Source: Erythrocercus mccallii | Lineage: Eukaryota; Chordata; Aves; Passeriformes; Dicruridae | Assembly (NCBI GenBank): GCA_013397435.1 | Contig: VZRG01000201.1 | Span: forward strand, 588,540 to 652,539 | DNA length: 64,000 nucleotides | Direction of reading: 5' to 3' | The notes under the pieces: generated by a model | Databases searched by the model: none | What the model was told of the DNA's origin: nothing | What the model saw: only the letters and a program-made list of their open reading frames with translations | Shown here: positions 52,801-64,000 of the stretch, in pieces | Layout of the letters: each line of letters begins with the position of its first letter | Position numbering within the stretch: position 1 is the stretch's first letter | Translations under genes and position numbers: made by a program

Positions 52801-54212
52801 CACTCAGGAGATCCTGGTGACAGCGTCATCTTGTCTGCACCACAATTACTCTCATGAGTCCCCACATCCCGACTGGAGCCCAAACAGCTAAAAGATAAGT
52901 TATACCCAACAAATCAGTGAAAAACTCAATGACAGAACCAGGTTTTTTGATTCCAGCTCTTTTCCAGATCACTTTTGTCCTAATAATCTTCCAGATTCCC
53001 TAATAAGCATAGCAGTGCTTATGTGTGGGCATTTGAAGATTCTGCTGTCTAAACTGACATTATAGTATAATCCCATGGCTGGAACACTAATACTCTTAAT
53101 TAGCTTCTAAAAAGTAACTCTTATCTGTAGTAGCAAGCCCATTTGCACGATTTAAGGTCAGGCTCTCTGTAATAAGACCACCATTCACAGTTGCACAGAC
53201 TGAAAACTTACTTTTGATATTGTATTTTTTCAAAGCCCATAACCCTAATCATTCCAATAAATATGATTTGTGCCCAGATCATCAATTTATTTTTTCTGCA
53301 GGATGCTGCTTCTGCTTTTATGCTGTTCTGGTTTTATTTGTTGAAGTTACTTTGGAGCAAAGGTCCAACATAAATAAATAACATGAAATGCAGTGTTCCT
53401 CTCTTATTAGATTTTTGGACCTCTGGAACTCAAAAAATAAAATTATATTATTACTACATTTCTTATCTTTCTAATGGTTTATTAAGCCAAGCAAAGGAAT
53501 GCACTGGAACAAGATTCTCTTGATGTTTAGACATGTTTTCCAACAAAGAAAAAACAAGCATCCAGCAATATAACATAAACTTGAAATATTTGAAAATCAC
53601 CTCAGTGGAACCGACTGAATATCACCTCAGTGATTTACCTCCATAACCTAGGACAGCTGTCAGGGAAAGGCTCTGCTTAACTTCAATACTCATTTTCTCT
53701 TCACCTCCCTGCTTTGACGATTGGTCATGTTTGGCTTGTGAGATTCCCTGGGACAGAGACTGTGTTTTATATTTTACACTGTTTTCACACTGACCAGTGG
53801 ATAAGGTCTTTATCCTTGAGAAAGGTCACTGGGAACTATTGCAACGAATCGAAGCAGCACTGCAAAGCATCCTAAAGTCATTTTCGTCTCTGCCATAGAC
53901 TGCTCTTCCTGTCTGTAATTTGAAAATAGGAACAGAGGGTAGTGTAATAAAACTGCCTGTATGAAACATCTTACATGCCTTACAAGGAATGATGGAAGTT
54001 GATTTCATATTTCTTTTTTTTTTTTTTTTTATGTTGGCCTTGTTCCCATACTGGGGATGGCAAGCTATCTTTGTGGTACACCAGAATTTGCCCACATGAC
54101 TGCTCTTTCCCAGAAGGGTTTTCTCAGGTTTCTATCTCAGCTGATTTGGAAAAGAACTCGACAGGTGAGTGTCAGGGATCAAATCCTTTTGGAAAGTTAC
54201 CCAGAATGGATT
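49883..54212. other. Unannotated stretch
   Basis: No gene is recognised. An A-rich patch lies at 51802-51856. A 12-base word, ATCACCTCAGTG, repeats at 53596 and 53621. A 17-base T run lies at 54014-54030. Confidence 0.5.
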
Positions 54213-54327
54213 TCATAGAATCACAGAATGGTTGGGTTGGAAAGGACTTTAAAGAGCAAGCCCCTGCCTTCCAGGATGCTCAAATGCCCACCCAACCTGG
54301 TCTTAAACACTTCCAGGGATGGGCCAC
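54213..54327 (-). mobile_element. CR1 retrotransposon 3' tail
   Basis: This is antisense CR1 of about 115 bases. It opens with TCATAGAATCACAGAATGG and TTGGGTTGGAAAGGAC, and continues with CCCAACCTGGTCTTAAACAC and TTCCAGGGATGGGCC. An internal deletion removes most of the usual '...tgggcagggacaccttccactagacc' segment. The terminal repeat is well preserved, so this is among the less-decayed copies in the window. Confidence 0.95.
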
Positions 54328-57129
54328 TTGAGTTGCTGCAGCAGCAAATAAATTTTTGTGTGGTTACAGCATTTGCACCCAATTTGTCTGCACTAAAATG
54401 GAGACTTCAGCACAGTGATTTCCTCTTAGAGCTCAAGAAAGGTCACTGCAGACAAACACAAAACTATTTTTGCTGCCACAACCCTGCTCATGGCTCTTAA
54501 ACAGTCCAGAAAAAGAGCAGTGTTTCATTCTCCTATTGGAAGCAGAGTCTGACTTCTCCAGTGCCCTCGACTGCAAGTCCAGGAATGCCATAACTGATTT
54601 TAGAGTGCGCTATAGAGTTAGAGGGAGTCAAGTGTGCAGCTCCCTCCATTGTAAATGCACCTTCTCAGCTTATCCTTTCAGGCATCTCTCAGCCTTGCAG
54701 AGGTTTCTGTGCAAGAAAAATAGGAGGCAGGTACTGCTTTTGAATAAGAGCATCAACTTCAGAAGCCATAGGTAAGAACACACAAGTGAGACTAAAAAAT
54801 AGTGGTAATCTTTTCAAGAGAATGAAATGCAGCAAACAAAAGCCTAATGTTTACAGCTAAATGCTCTTCTCTACACTTAAGGCAAAATTACAATTTCATT
54901 GAAAGCTGTGGAGAAATTAATTTTACGTGTAGTCAAGATTTCACTCCTATTTCTTTTCTGCAGTGTCTTCACACAAAAATAGAAATTCAATCCAAATGGT
55001 CCTTATTTGAGGTAAAGGTATCTCAGCTTTGAGATTCTGAGAATGCCTCACTATCATATCTTGTACACACATCCTGAGAAAAAGTTTGTTAGAAAATTCC
55101 ATAGAATTTTTTTTTCCATTTAACTGTGACCATTAAAACTGAAAACATAACAGTAAATTGAAGTACAGCCCTCTTTAAAGCACATGAGTTTAGATATATG
55201 ACTAAACATAAAACCACATTGGGATTTGGACCTAAAAATATTATGGGCAGGACCAAACAGCCACCAAGAACGGTGGCCCTGGTGCCATGTAATGTACAAT
55301 TGCAAAGCAGCAAGTGATCTCTGCCCTGCAAAAACTGCATAGAATTATTTTCATATTCCCTTTCCTGAATCCTGAAAATAAAAATTGAAGTAAACACATC
55401 AAGTCTTAGTAAAGAAAATAAAATCATGCTGCAGGGGGTAATTCCTGCACAGAACAGTGTTACAGACCTTTTGCATGACTCCCTAAATTAGCCTGAACCT
55501 CTGCTGCTTTAGCAAGATGCTGCAATTTAGAAAGTTATTCAATAATTGCACATGCATAAACCTTCATTTGCCTCCCTTGTGCTCATGCATTATGATGAAG
55601 CCTTTAATTATAAGTGAACATATATTATTATTTTTACAGGTTTCACAACTCAATGCACAGAGAGAATGAGGCACGCTGGGTAAACCTCTGAATACATCTC
55701 CCCCTAGCTGCACCCTGTATCTGCACTGAGTATAACCTTGCTGCATACTTCAAAACCCTGCTGGGAAATAAGACCATTGGTTTCCTCACTCCCAATGTGA
55801 CAAACCCCTGCACACTTCACACACACACACACACACAAATTCCTTTTCATAAATCTGCTGTGACATCAGAGCAGTCCTGGATTTATTTTATTGAGGGAGG
55901 AACCGAGGCCGGGAGAACTGGATCAAAAGAACAATTTAATTTTTGACAGCTCAGAATAAGGGCACCATATTTCACTTTTCTATTCTCAAGGTTTTTATCA
56001 GTCCACAGCACAGCTCTCTCTGGCTTTGGCTACAGCTAGAAGTGATGAGCACTTCTGACTTGCACAAGTGCTGTCCCATTTCCTCCCACATAAACATCCA
56101 CTCCTCCTCCTCCTCCCTGGGGCATCAAGGGAGAAAGCAAAGCAACTCTCCTCTTCCAGCCTCCTGACATTCCTTGGGGAGAAATTTTCTCTAGGGAAGT
56201 CCAGCCAAGACCCTCCACCTTAAGCAGAATCAGAGTTGGGAGAATCTGGGAAGAAGTCAGCTGCCAAATTTCAGTGAGTTTCTTGTCTCTTCATATATGG
56301 AAACTTCTACAAGAACATCAAACTAAATATCCCAGACACAGAGGCAATAATTCTTTCCAGTGCTAAACCCAGTCATAAAAATGTGATGTTTCACTGTAAC
56401 ATCCCTTTTTAACATGAACAAAAAAATTGTCCTGATTTTGTTTTCTGAAATAGCTTGGTTTTGTTGAAAATTTAAAAAGGCTAGTATCAGATTTTCAGAT
56501 GGGGACAGTGGTCAAAATTTTGCCAGTCCTGTCTAATTACTGTTAATGACAGACCAATCAGTACCAGTCCTGCCTATATCTGATGCAGAAGGATCTGCCT
56601 ACTTACTGTCACCAAGGAATACAAAAGTGCAGCAATTTTTTAATTTCTCCTTAAAAAAAAACTAGATTCCTCTATTCATTGAGTCTCTTGTTTCTCCTAC
56701 TACCTGCCAAGAGGTGGGAGAACAGCTGAGATGTGAAGTTTCAAGGCAGAAAAAACTAAAGGAGGATTTTGCAGCAGGACTGAGAGGGCTGTGTGAGCTC
56801 CGTGTTCCCACCGCCAGCTCCTGCCTCGCAGCATCCCAGCTCCTGTGCCCTGCTGGCTGACGCTGCTCCTGCTGATGCAATCACCCCAAAATACAGGGTG
56901 ACTTCCTCGTCAGGCAGTCAGGACTCAGCTCATCAATTAAAAGCTGTAGCATCACTTCCAGCTGCCATTTCAGTCAAAGGTGAGTCTCTCCTAAGTCTTG
57001 CAGGGAAAGGGGAGTGGAATTAGGAAGGACAGGTTCTCAACCACCTTAAAACCATCAGAAAAGGGAACTACAAAAGAGTTAACAGTAACATACATGAAAA
57101 TATGTTAGCTGCTTGGGGGTTTAGAAATG
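54328..57129. other. Unannotated stretch
   Basis: No gene is recognised. It contains the CA microsatellite listed separately and a short CTC-repeat patch near 56100. The stretch 56780-56900 is locally GC-rich. Confidence 0.5.
55818..55837. repeat. CA microsatellite, 10 units
   Basis: Ten uninterrupted CA dinucleotides follow the imperfect CA-rich stretch CACACTT. A tract of this length is often polymorphic. Confidence 0.95.
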
Positions 57130-57185
57130 TCAGGTAATCCACTGAAGTTACAGGCTGTCAGGTAATCCATTGAAGTTACAGGTTC
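57130..57185. repeat. Tandem duplication, 28-base unit, abutting a CR1 end
   Basis: TCAGGTAATCCACTGAAGTT plus ACAGGCTG at 57130-57157 is repeated at 57158-57185 with two changes near the middle and end. The second copy stops three bases before the inverted CR1 terminus at 57189. Confidence 0.93.
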
Positions 57186-57188
57186 TGA

Positions 57189-57402
57189 GAATCATGGAAT
57201 CATATGGGTTGGAAAAGACCTGTGAGATCAAGTCCAAAGCAAGCCATTAGCCAGCACTGCCAAATTCACCATTAAACCACGTTCCTACAGTGCCTCAACT
57301 ACATGTCTTTGGAACTCTTCCAGGCATGGTGATTTCACTCCTTCCCTGGATGACCTGTTCCCATGCTTGACCACCTTTTCAGTGAAAAGTTTATCTAAAC
57401 TT
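57189..57402 (-). mobile_element. CR1 retrotransposon 3' tail
   Basis: This is antisense CR1 of about 214 bases. It has GAATCATGGAATCATATGGG, TTGGAAAAGACCTGTGAGAT, CACCATTAAACCACGTTCC, CTTCCAGGCATGGTGATTTC, CTTCCCTGGATGACCTGTTC and CAGTGAAAAGTTTATCTAAA. The 'gtgactccaccact' type wording belongs to another CR1 subfamily than the copies at 24461 and 32831. It is 5'-truncated. Confidence 0.93.
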
Positions 57403-59669
57403 GTGTGTGGTTGTTTGCAGGTTGCTGTACGCTCATAACGTGCTAAGCAAAGGCAACATTCAGAGGACTATGGCCCAAAGCAGGATGGGTTTTTCAGCAC
57501 TTTCCCAGCTAGGTATGATACTGTTCTGCTCACCCTGAGGCAAACAGGAGCTGAATAACATCAGCACTGCACCAAACGTGAGCTGAGCAGCTGCTGAGAT
57601 GGGAGCATGAGCAAGGGCTGCTGCACAGCCAGCTCGGGCTGAGCAAACAGCTCTCACCTTCCTGCAGTGGGCCAAGGCTTCCCCTGTGGGCTCTCACAGA
57701 GCTCTTTCCATCAGCACATCTGAAGCATTCATGAAACAAAAGCTCAGTCTCCCACCAACACTGGGGCAGCCAAGACACACGCAGGGCAAGCTGGCAGGGC
57801 GCTGGCAGAGCTGAACACTGAAAGCTGCTCTTTCAGGCTGAAGTCAAGAGCACTGGACTGTGATGTACAGCTGCAGTGCTTGGCTGGAAATAGTTTCACT
57901 ATGTTTGGTTTTTTGGGTTTTTTTTGTTTAAGAGCCTGAGGACCCCTGGGGTTGCATTAAGGGCTACTCTGTATGAGTACTTAAACATCAACACTCAATT
58001 GAATAGACTATCTTAGTAATGAACCTGTGCTAAATTTGTGCAGTGCCCAATCTTCAAAGAACGTCCATCTCTCATGATTTAAAAGTCATTCTCAAGTGCA
58101 TCCCTTTGCATCACAACTCTCTGAATGTTAATGTTTTAATGCCTCTCCACTTGTGCATCCATTTTTCACATGGGGAGGCAGATGGCACGCTCTAGCAAAG
58201 GATGGGAGAATATTCAAGGAAAGAACATTTCCTAGATATTAAGTGATAAATAATGCAGTGGAAGGAGATTGGTTAAAAATAGATTTGTTGGGGTTTATTT
58301 GATGTCAATGTGCCTCCAATATACTCTAGTTGATATCAGCAAGAACCTTCTGCTTACTCTTATCATCTATATTTTTATTTAGACTAGGACATTTTCACAA
58401 GGAGTAGAGTGTAGGGTACCCAAAGAGAAAGGGGAAAAAGGTGCCTGTGCCACATCTCAGACTTACTCCTGCATTTTGTAATCTGAGGATTTTCTCTCCA
58501 CCATCTCAGAGCTAACAGATCTAAGAGTCAAATATTGGGAAGAGGTAGGAAGAAAAGTCTAACCTGCTGATTTATTAAAATATGTTAATGCTTTATAGTG
58601 TAAATCTTGAACAGGACAGGGTGGGGGCACCTGTTTGCACCTGCTCAATGGCCTATTCGTGACTGAATGGAGCAGGAAGGTACGCAGTGGAGGGTGGATA
58701 CTACTTTCGCCCAACTGACATACACAACATTTACACTGACAAAAAATTCCACGTTCTTGTTCAATTGGTCACTTTCAACACATTTACATTGTCAGACAGC
58801 TTAGTATCACACTCCATGCCCTGGTGACCACTACCTGGAACAGCAGTGTGGATGTGACCCTTAAGTTTGGCTCAACTTTGATTTCTAAGGAGCTGTGAGG
58901 GATTTGCTTCTCCAGAGCAGATCTTCCTTATCCTGTCTGAGCTCCTGTGGGCTCCTTCTTCCCTCAGAACGTAAAATTTAATACAATTCTCTCAGCTGCA
59001 GTAAACTGAGGATGCCAAACTAAGAGACTAGGTGCTGTATATTACAGACTGACACAGGTAATCAATTTGACAGTGTATGTGGGCAAAAACTCAAACAGAA
59101 ATGCAATCATTCCACGCTACACGTCTCTGTCAGGTTCTCTCAAACCACATGGATTTAATATAGCATCAGTGAACTGGCTCACACTGGGAAAGTTTCCCTC
59201 CTACCAGCAAAACCAAGCAGAGTCAAGGTGTTTCAGTTATTTTCTGTGAATTGCTTTTTTCAGCCAAAGATGGGATTTTAGAGTGTTTGACCACAGCCTG
59301 AAATCAGCTGGCAACTTATCTTCAGCTGTGGTTTGGTTATCTTTGGGACATCTCAGCTGGGGACTGGTGGGATTCTCCATGACCTGCTTTTAAGGTCTTA
59401 AGAGGAAATTTGAGACACAACCCTTTGCTTTGGGAACACTGACACAAGCAAAATAAAACTGATATGGTATCATTTTGTTTTCCTCAAATGTGCTTCCTCA
59501 AGTTATCCAAAGAAATTTAAATTCAAGAACATCAGTCTCAGCTAAAAGTCATTTGCAAAGCAGCATCTGAAATGCTCAGTAATGAGTCAATAATATTTTT
59601 TGGTTTGGTCCAAGAACTTCATACTTCTTGTTTTGATGCTTCCCATTCAAAATGTTCTTGAGCACTTTC

Positions 59670-59760
59670 AAAAATTAAAACAAAAACTAAAACAAAAACA
59701 ACACAAGTAAACAAAACCTCAAAACATAACCAAACAAAACCCCAAACCACAACCAAAAAA
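59670..59760 (+). repeat. A/C-only low-complexity tract, AAAAC-like
   Basis: For about 90 bases the + strand is almost free of G and poor in T, and is built from variations of AAAAC and CAAAA. It is a decayed simple repeat with strong strand asymmetry. Confidence 0.85.
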
Positions 59761-61010
59761 CCCTCAAGAATTTAATTTTCCAGTTATAGATAAATGCACA
59801 AAACCACTGAAATTTGTCATAGTGAACAAGTTTTGGGTTGTTTTTTGTCTCAGCTCAGCTACTGATATCACTTGGTGTAAGACAAATGAGCATAATACAT
59901 GGTTTCTTGGTCAGGTAAATGAACTTCATTAATTGACCAAGGAACAGTTAATGAGCCCAGAGAAAGAATTAGCAATTGGCAGAGAAGTAGGTGATGGAGA
60001 ATTCAAGAATGTCAGAACATACAATTTGTTATTTTTGAATTCTTTTCCTTTTCTCATAACACTACTGCTGACAGTTGTGTTTCAGGGTGCATTTACCCCC
60101 TCTCCCAACAAGCGTCACCTCGAAAAGACTCAGCTGTCAGCCTGTGACTAGAAGCTTTCAAGCAGCGAGTGGGAAGTGGGGCAGATGTTGCAGTAAATCT
60201 GTTTTATTCCTGCACAAACCACTTTTCTGCAACCAACTTGCAGAAAGCTGCTGTTTTCACCTACAGCTGAGAAAGGTTCAAACCAGATTTTATTTCTAGA
60301 ATGACCTTCAATATGAAATGCTCCATGAAACATTCCTTCTGCTGCATGAAAATTGCTCATTGCAGAAATATCTCCACTAGGTCTATCAGTTTTACAAAAT
60401 TTAACAGAGAGTACTCAGGGTCATGCTGTGTCTGAATATACGTCCAAAATGGAAAAATGTCTCTGTGATTTGAAATTGCAATTAAAGAGTCTGATCCTGC
60501 AGCACAGGCAGTTTCTTACCCAAGCTGAAGAGATGACTTTAGCACCTTCCATTAAATTTTATAATTTATGATGGCAATGGAAACATAAGGGGATGAACCT
60601 TGTTCTGAGATTAATCTGCCCTGTGCTGCTTTTGTCACAGCTTCTTGAAAAGTCAGAGCAGCCTGACAGCTCAAACACTGGTGAAGAACAGCCACACGCT
60701 TTGCTATCTCCTGACTTCTGGAAACCTTGTGATGTTTTTCCACTTGCAACCTGACTCCTCAAAGCCTGAGAAGTTCCTTTGGAGCCCCTGTGATGGTCCT
60801 GACACAATTTACTGTGCTGGGGTCCCATTCCAGACAAGTGGCAAGATTTTTCTTGGAGCCCTTTGGATCCAGATTCTGAAAAGCATCCTCAGGAGAGTCA
60901 GTGGGCCTATTGAAATAACAATCTTGTTTATGATAATTGAATCTATTTGAATATTTGCATAATATTTGAGAAAGACTGAAAAGTAGACAGCATGTGTTCT
61001 CCTGTCATGG

Positions 61011-61030
61011 GCCCCAAAAAATTTTGGGGC
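61011..61030. repeat. Near-perfect palindrome GCCCCAAAA / TTTTGGGGC
   Basis: Nine-base arms at 61011-61019 and 61022-61030 flank AA. A 4-C/4-G rim with an A/T centre gives high self-complementarity on either strand. Confidence 0.9.
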
Positions 61031-62556
61031 TGGAGAAGAAAAGTCAGAGTATTGCAATGCTCTTTTCAACTCCAGGCTTTTTGATGATTACCCACAGTTT
61101 TAAGTGGTTGAAGTGGACACACTATAGTCCAAAACTCATGTGATTCGTTCAGGAAAATATATAAAATAGGAAAAGGGAAGTTTCTGTTTCCACAGATATT
61201 ATCTGAGGCCACCACAACCAAAAATGCTGCACTGGTCTGTTTAAACACGTTCTGGGAGAAACAATATTTTATCTTAGACACATGAGTTTTAAGTCTTGAG
61301 GGAACTTCAAGGCTCCTCCCCACATTCCTTGCTTAAAACACCACCTTCTATCTGACATTGTGCACGTTATTGTGGAAGAAACCTATTTCAAATCAACTTT
61401 AAAACCAGTGGACAATCTAGCAGTATCACATCCACTACGTTTTTTCATTACAAGATATCTTTGTGTCTTTTTTTCATAGCAGTTGCCTCAGTTTCTAACC
61501 ACTGTGTCACTTCTGCTTTCTCTGCCACAGCAATCAACTCCCAGCAATGTCTTCCTCATGTAGTTTTCCACAAAGTACTCTGAAATAAACTTAGGAGCTT
61601 AACAAAAATCTTTGCCTGGATAAATGAAATATTTTCATCTTCTGAGGTGTGTTTCTCAAAAAAACATTCTGAAAACCTCAAATATGCCTTGTAATACCTC
61701 ACCAAAACCTTTCTTATTTTTTCAGCTTTTTTAATGTTAGATACAGTACAGTGTCCACCAAATTAAGTTACCTCCTGAATATTCTACTGCTCCTACAGTG
61801 AGGATCCTATTCTCCCTTATTATCTATTGATTGGCTAAGAATTCCCACCAAAGGATTCTGAAAGCAATTCACTGGTGGAAGTATTTCACTGCATTCTGCA
61901 CATGTAATTACCACTATTGTGTGACTGGGAGGAAAAGAATTGTTTAATGAATTCAACAGTATTTATCATATTATATTCACCAAATTAATATTAAATAAAA
62001 CTACTGCATCTAGAATTTATTATTCTCCTTTTGCTCTAAGCTTTAAGCCTTCTAACACAAAATAGAAATGGGTCTGGAAAGTAAACTAACAGATATTCAA
62101 GGCTGTGTTAATTGGGTTCCCTGCCTCCCTGTCACAGCCAGACAAAATGCTATTTACAGCCAGATGCTAAAAATTAATTGTGTCTGTGGCTGAATGGAAA
62201 CCAGGAAAGAGCTTCAAATGCCAACAGGAGAACTGAGATACAGAGGTTATCCCGTTCATACGTCATATGGCAACAGCCTGGGAAATCTTGTGCATTTTCC
62301 ACAAATAATCTAATTAAAATGAGAAGAGGGAAAGACATTTGTCAAAATATGTGCTGGAATTATGCAAATAAATGAGAGAAAACAAACCTCTGTGCTTGCA
62401 CCAGGGGAAAAATCCCAAAAAGCTGTCTATTTATAGCCACTTCTCCTGGCCTCAGGCGCTCTGCGCAAGGACCACTGCTGGCACAGCTCTCTTCACTCTT
62501 CACACCCAGTTTACCAAAGTTTAATATCCCTAATTACAATGGTGTCCCTCCAGCTG

Positions 62557-62623
62557 GAGAGGCAAATCCCATCCCTGGAAGCGTTCAAGGCCAGGATGGA
62601 CAGGGTGTCAAGCAACCTGATCT
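62557..62623 (+). mobile_element. 5' part of a CR1 copy, interrupted
   Basis: AGAGGCAAATCCCATCCC, CTGGAAGCGTTCAAGGCCAG, GATGGACAGGGTGTCAAGC and AACCTGATCT match sense CR1 3' UTR. Similarity then stops abruptly. The next expected CR1 words appear only at 63305, so this and 63305-63395 are read as one element split by a later insertion. Confidence 0.85.
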
Positions 62624-63132
62624 GAATTTGGGCAGGCCATTGTTGAAACACTGGTAGGGAAGGAAGTGGCTGAGCAGGTAAAAGCACCTCAAACAGCAAA
62701 GGAGTGAAATCCTGGTGTAGGGCAAGGAATAGGACAAATTTGGATAGAGAGTCTTATCCTTTGTAGAGTAACTGTAAGGTGCTGTGTTGTAAATGCAATT
62801 TCATTGTTGGTGACATTAGCAACTGTACTTACCTAAACAGGGATACCTTAACAAACCAAAGGTCTTTATTTCTGGAAAAAAGACCCTATTACCAAAAAGT
62901 TCCACTCTGAAAAAGCAGACAGCATCTAGTAACCTTTGTTACCACCTGCATGGCATTTAAAGATCACATGAAAAAATGAAGCAGCCCTGCTTACACATTT
63001 CTCTGTGTGTTTTCTCCCAGCCCAGACCTACAATACCTTTTTACCACTGTGGCCAGCAATGTACAATTCAAAACATCTGCTTAGATTCTCACACAGTTCT
63101 CCTGAAGCATGACCTGGACTGAAAAGATGGAT
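62624..63132. other. Unassigned sequence inside a split CR1
   Basis: About 510 bases with no family I recognise. They may be the 5' part of the inserted CR1 that ends at 63304, another element, or sequence moved here by rearrangement. Confidence 0.5.
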
Positions 63133-63304
63133 AAGCACTGAACAAGGTCCCTTTGCAAGTGGTCATAGCCCCAAGCCTGCCAGTGTTCAAAAGGCATTTG
63201 GACAACACTCTTAGATACTTGTTTAACTTTTGTGTTCACCTGTGTGGAGTCTGGACGTAGTTTTGATGACTTTTCTGAGTCTCTTCCCACCCAAGGTATT
63301 CCAC
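63133..63304 (+). mobile_element. CR1 retrotransposon 3' tail, inserted in another CR1
   Basis: This is sense CR1 of the subfamily with AGCACTGAACAAGG, AGTGGTCATAGCCCCAAGCC, TGCCAGTGTTCAAAAGGC, ATTTGGACAACACTCTTAG and a decayed GGAGTCTGGACGTAG / TTGATGACTTTTCTGAG / TATTCCAC ending. The 3' end falls exactly where the other CR1 resumes. Confidence 0.85.
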
Positions 63305-63395
63305 AGTGGAAGGTGTCCTTGTCTATGGCAGGAAGGCTGCAACCAGGTGATCTTTAAGGTCACTTCCAACACATCCTGTTCTATGATTCTATTAA
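63305..63395 (+). mobile_element. 3' part of the interrupted CR1 copy
   Basis: AGTGGAAGGTGTCCTTGTC, TATGGCAGGAAGGCTG, GGTGATCTTTAAGGTCAC and TTCCAACAC, ending in GTTCTATGATTCTATTA. This is the normal CR1 terminal stretch. It continues in register from the fragment ending at 62623. Confidence 0.93.
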
Positions 63396-64000
63396 ACCCT
63401 CCAAGGCTGTTAAAATAGTTGCTCAGGTGTCTGATCTGCAGGTGGGAAATGCTCATTATCAAGCAAAGAGCATTCACTGGAGCACTCCAGGACGGAGAAC
63501 TTTTAACCACCCCCTTCACTATCCTGCCCTTCATACAGCAAGAGAAATTAGCTGTCATTTAGCAACAACTCCCCTCCCCACCTCTGCCCTCCTCATCCTG
63601 CCCCAGGCTGCAGCTTGCAGTAAAACAGCCATTTGCTCAGCTGAGCAGCCTGTTATAAAATTGTTGACAGGGAAAACAGAAGAAAGTCAGCTGGCTAAGT
63701 GATTGCATAAAAGAATGATTAATGATAATATTTGAGCTATTTTCGTGCAAATGAGGTTATTGGGAAGGACACATCGAAATTAACTTTCTTCACTTACTTA
63801 CTCCATCTTCAGGAATTGATTATAGCTCTGGAAAGGAGATAAAAGCTGTGAAAACTTATAGATGATCTTAAAAGAGTGGCCACAAGCCCAAGCCACATAC
63901 TACGACTGGAGTACTATGACAGGGTAAAACATCAAGGTGAAGGGTAGATATTCAAAAGGCAAAGCTAGGAGGATTGCTGAGCTGTGTCTCCTGGGGCAGC
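63396..64000. other. Unannotated stretch to the window edge
   Basis: No gene or repeat is recognised. The stretch 63640-63800 has GATTGCATAA, GATTAATGATAAT and TGCAAATGAG, which resemble C/EBP-, homeodomain- and POU-type sites. It is a weak candidate for a regulatory element. Confidence 0.45.

Larger units (their letters stand above)
57403..62550. other. Unannotated stretch
   Basis: No gene is recognised. The first part (57540-57850) is GC-richer. The rest is AT-rich unique sequence with the A-rich tract at 59670 and the palindrome at 61011. Confidence 0.5.

Noticed and set aside
63223..63558. 111-codon minus-strand frame near the right edge
   Set aside because: It overlaps two CR1 tails in antisense, so it is a shadow of repeats.
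1..64000. A novel multi-gene system, CRISPR array or gene cluster
   Set aside because: The sequence is vertebrate-type non-coding DNA with no adjacent co-oriented genes, no regularly spaced repeats and no prokaryotic features.

Overview
The window looks like non-coding nuclear DNA from a bird, possibly a songbird. The evidence is about ten dead, 5'-truncated CR1 retrotransposon tails with their typical 3' ends (near-copies of ATTCTATGA), one probable solo LTR, and no Alu- or L1-type repeats. Base composition is AT-rich and CpG-poor. The songbird suggestion rests only on the general look of the LTR and is weak. A crocodilian or turtle would also carry CR1, usually with more repeats.

No complete gene is visible. 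I found no recognisable protein family, tRNA, snRNA, rRNA or CpG-island promoter. The longest open frames (174, 155, 151, 144 and 136 codons) have low-complexity or haphazard translations, and this number and length is expected by chance in 64 kb. The window is best read as a gene desert or the inside of a very long intron. Two short stretches look more coding-like than the rest: a possible + strand terminal exon at 39205-39355, and a - strand stretch at 44343-44519 with a 42-base repeat whose two copies differ mainly by silent or conservative changes.

Layout. 1-10640: unannotated, with one perfect hairpin at 7844. 10641-14500: a CR1 scrap, a probable solo LTR (about 13690-14276) and a CR1 tail. 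14501-24460: mostly unique sequence with a CR1 tail at 17511 and a short tandem repeat at 17851. 24461-36985: the densest repeat stretch, with five CR1 pieces, a 26-base A run and a perfect 12+12 palindrome made of forkhead-type half sites at 27567. 36986-54212: long unique stretch with small tandem duplications, the two exon-like candidates and a G-run/N assembly scar at 49843-49882. 54213-64000: CR1 tails at 54213 and 57189, a CA repeat, an A-rich tract and, near the right edge, an older CR1 split by about 680 bases that end in a second CR1 tail.

The genes cannot be described as a system because none is established. The items most worth checking are the - strand repeat-bearing open frame, the nested CR1, the forkhead palindrome and the assembly scar.
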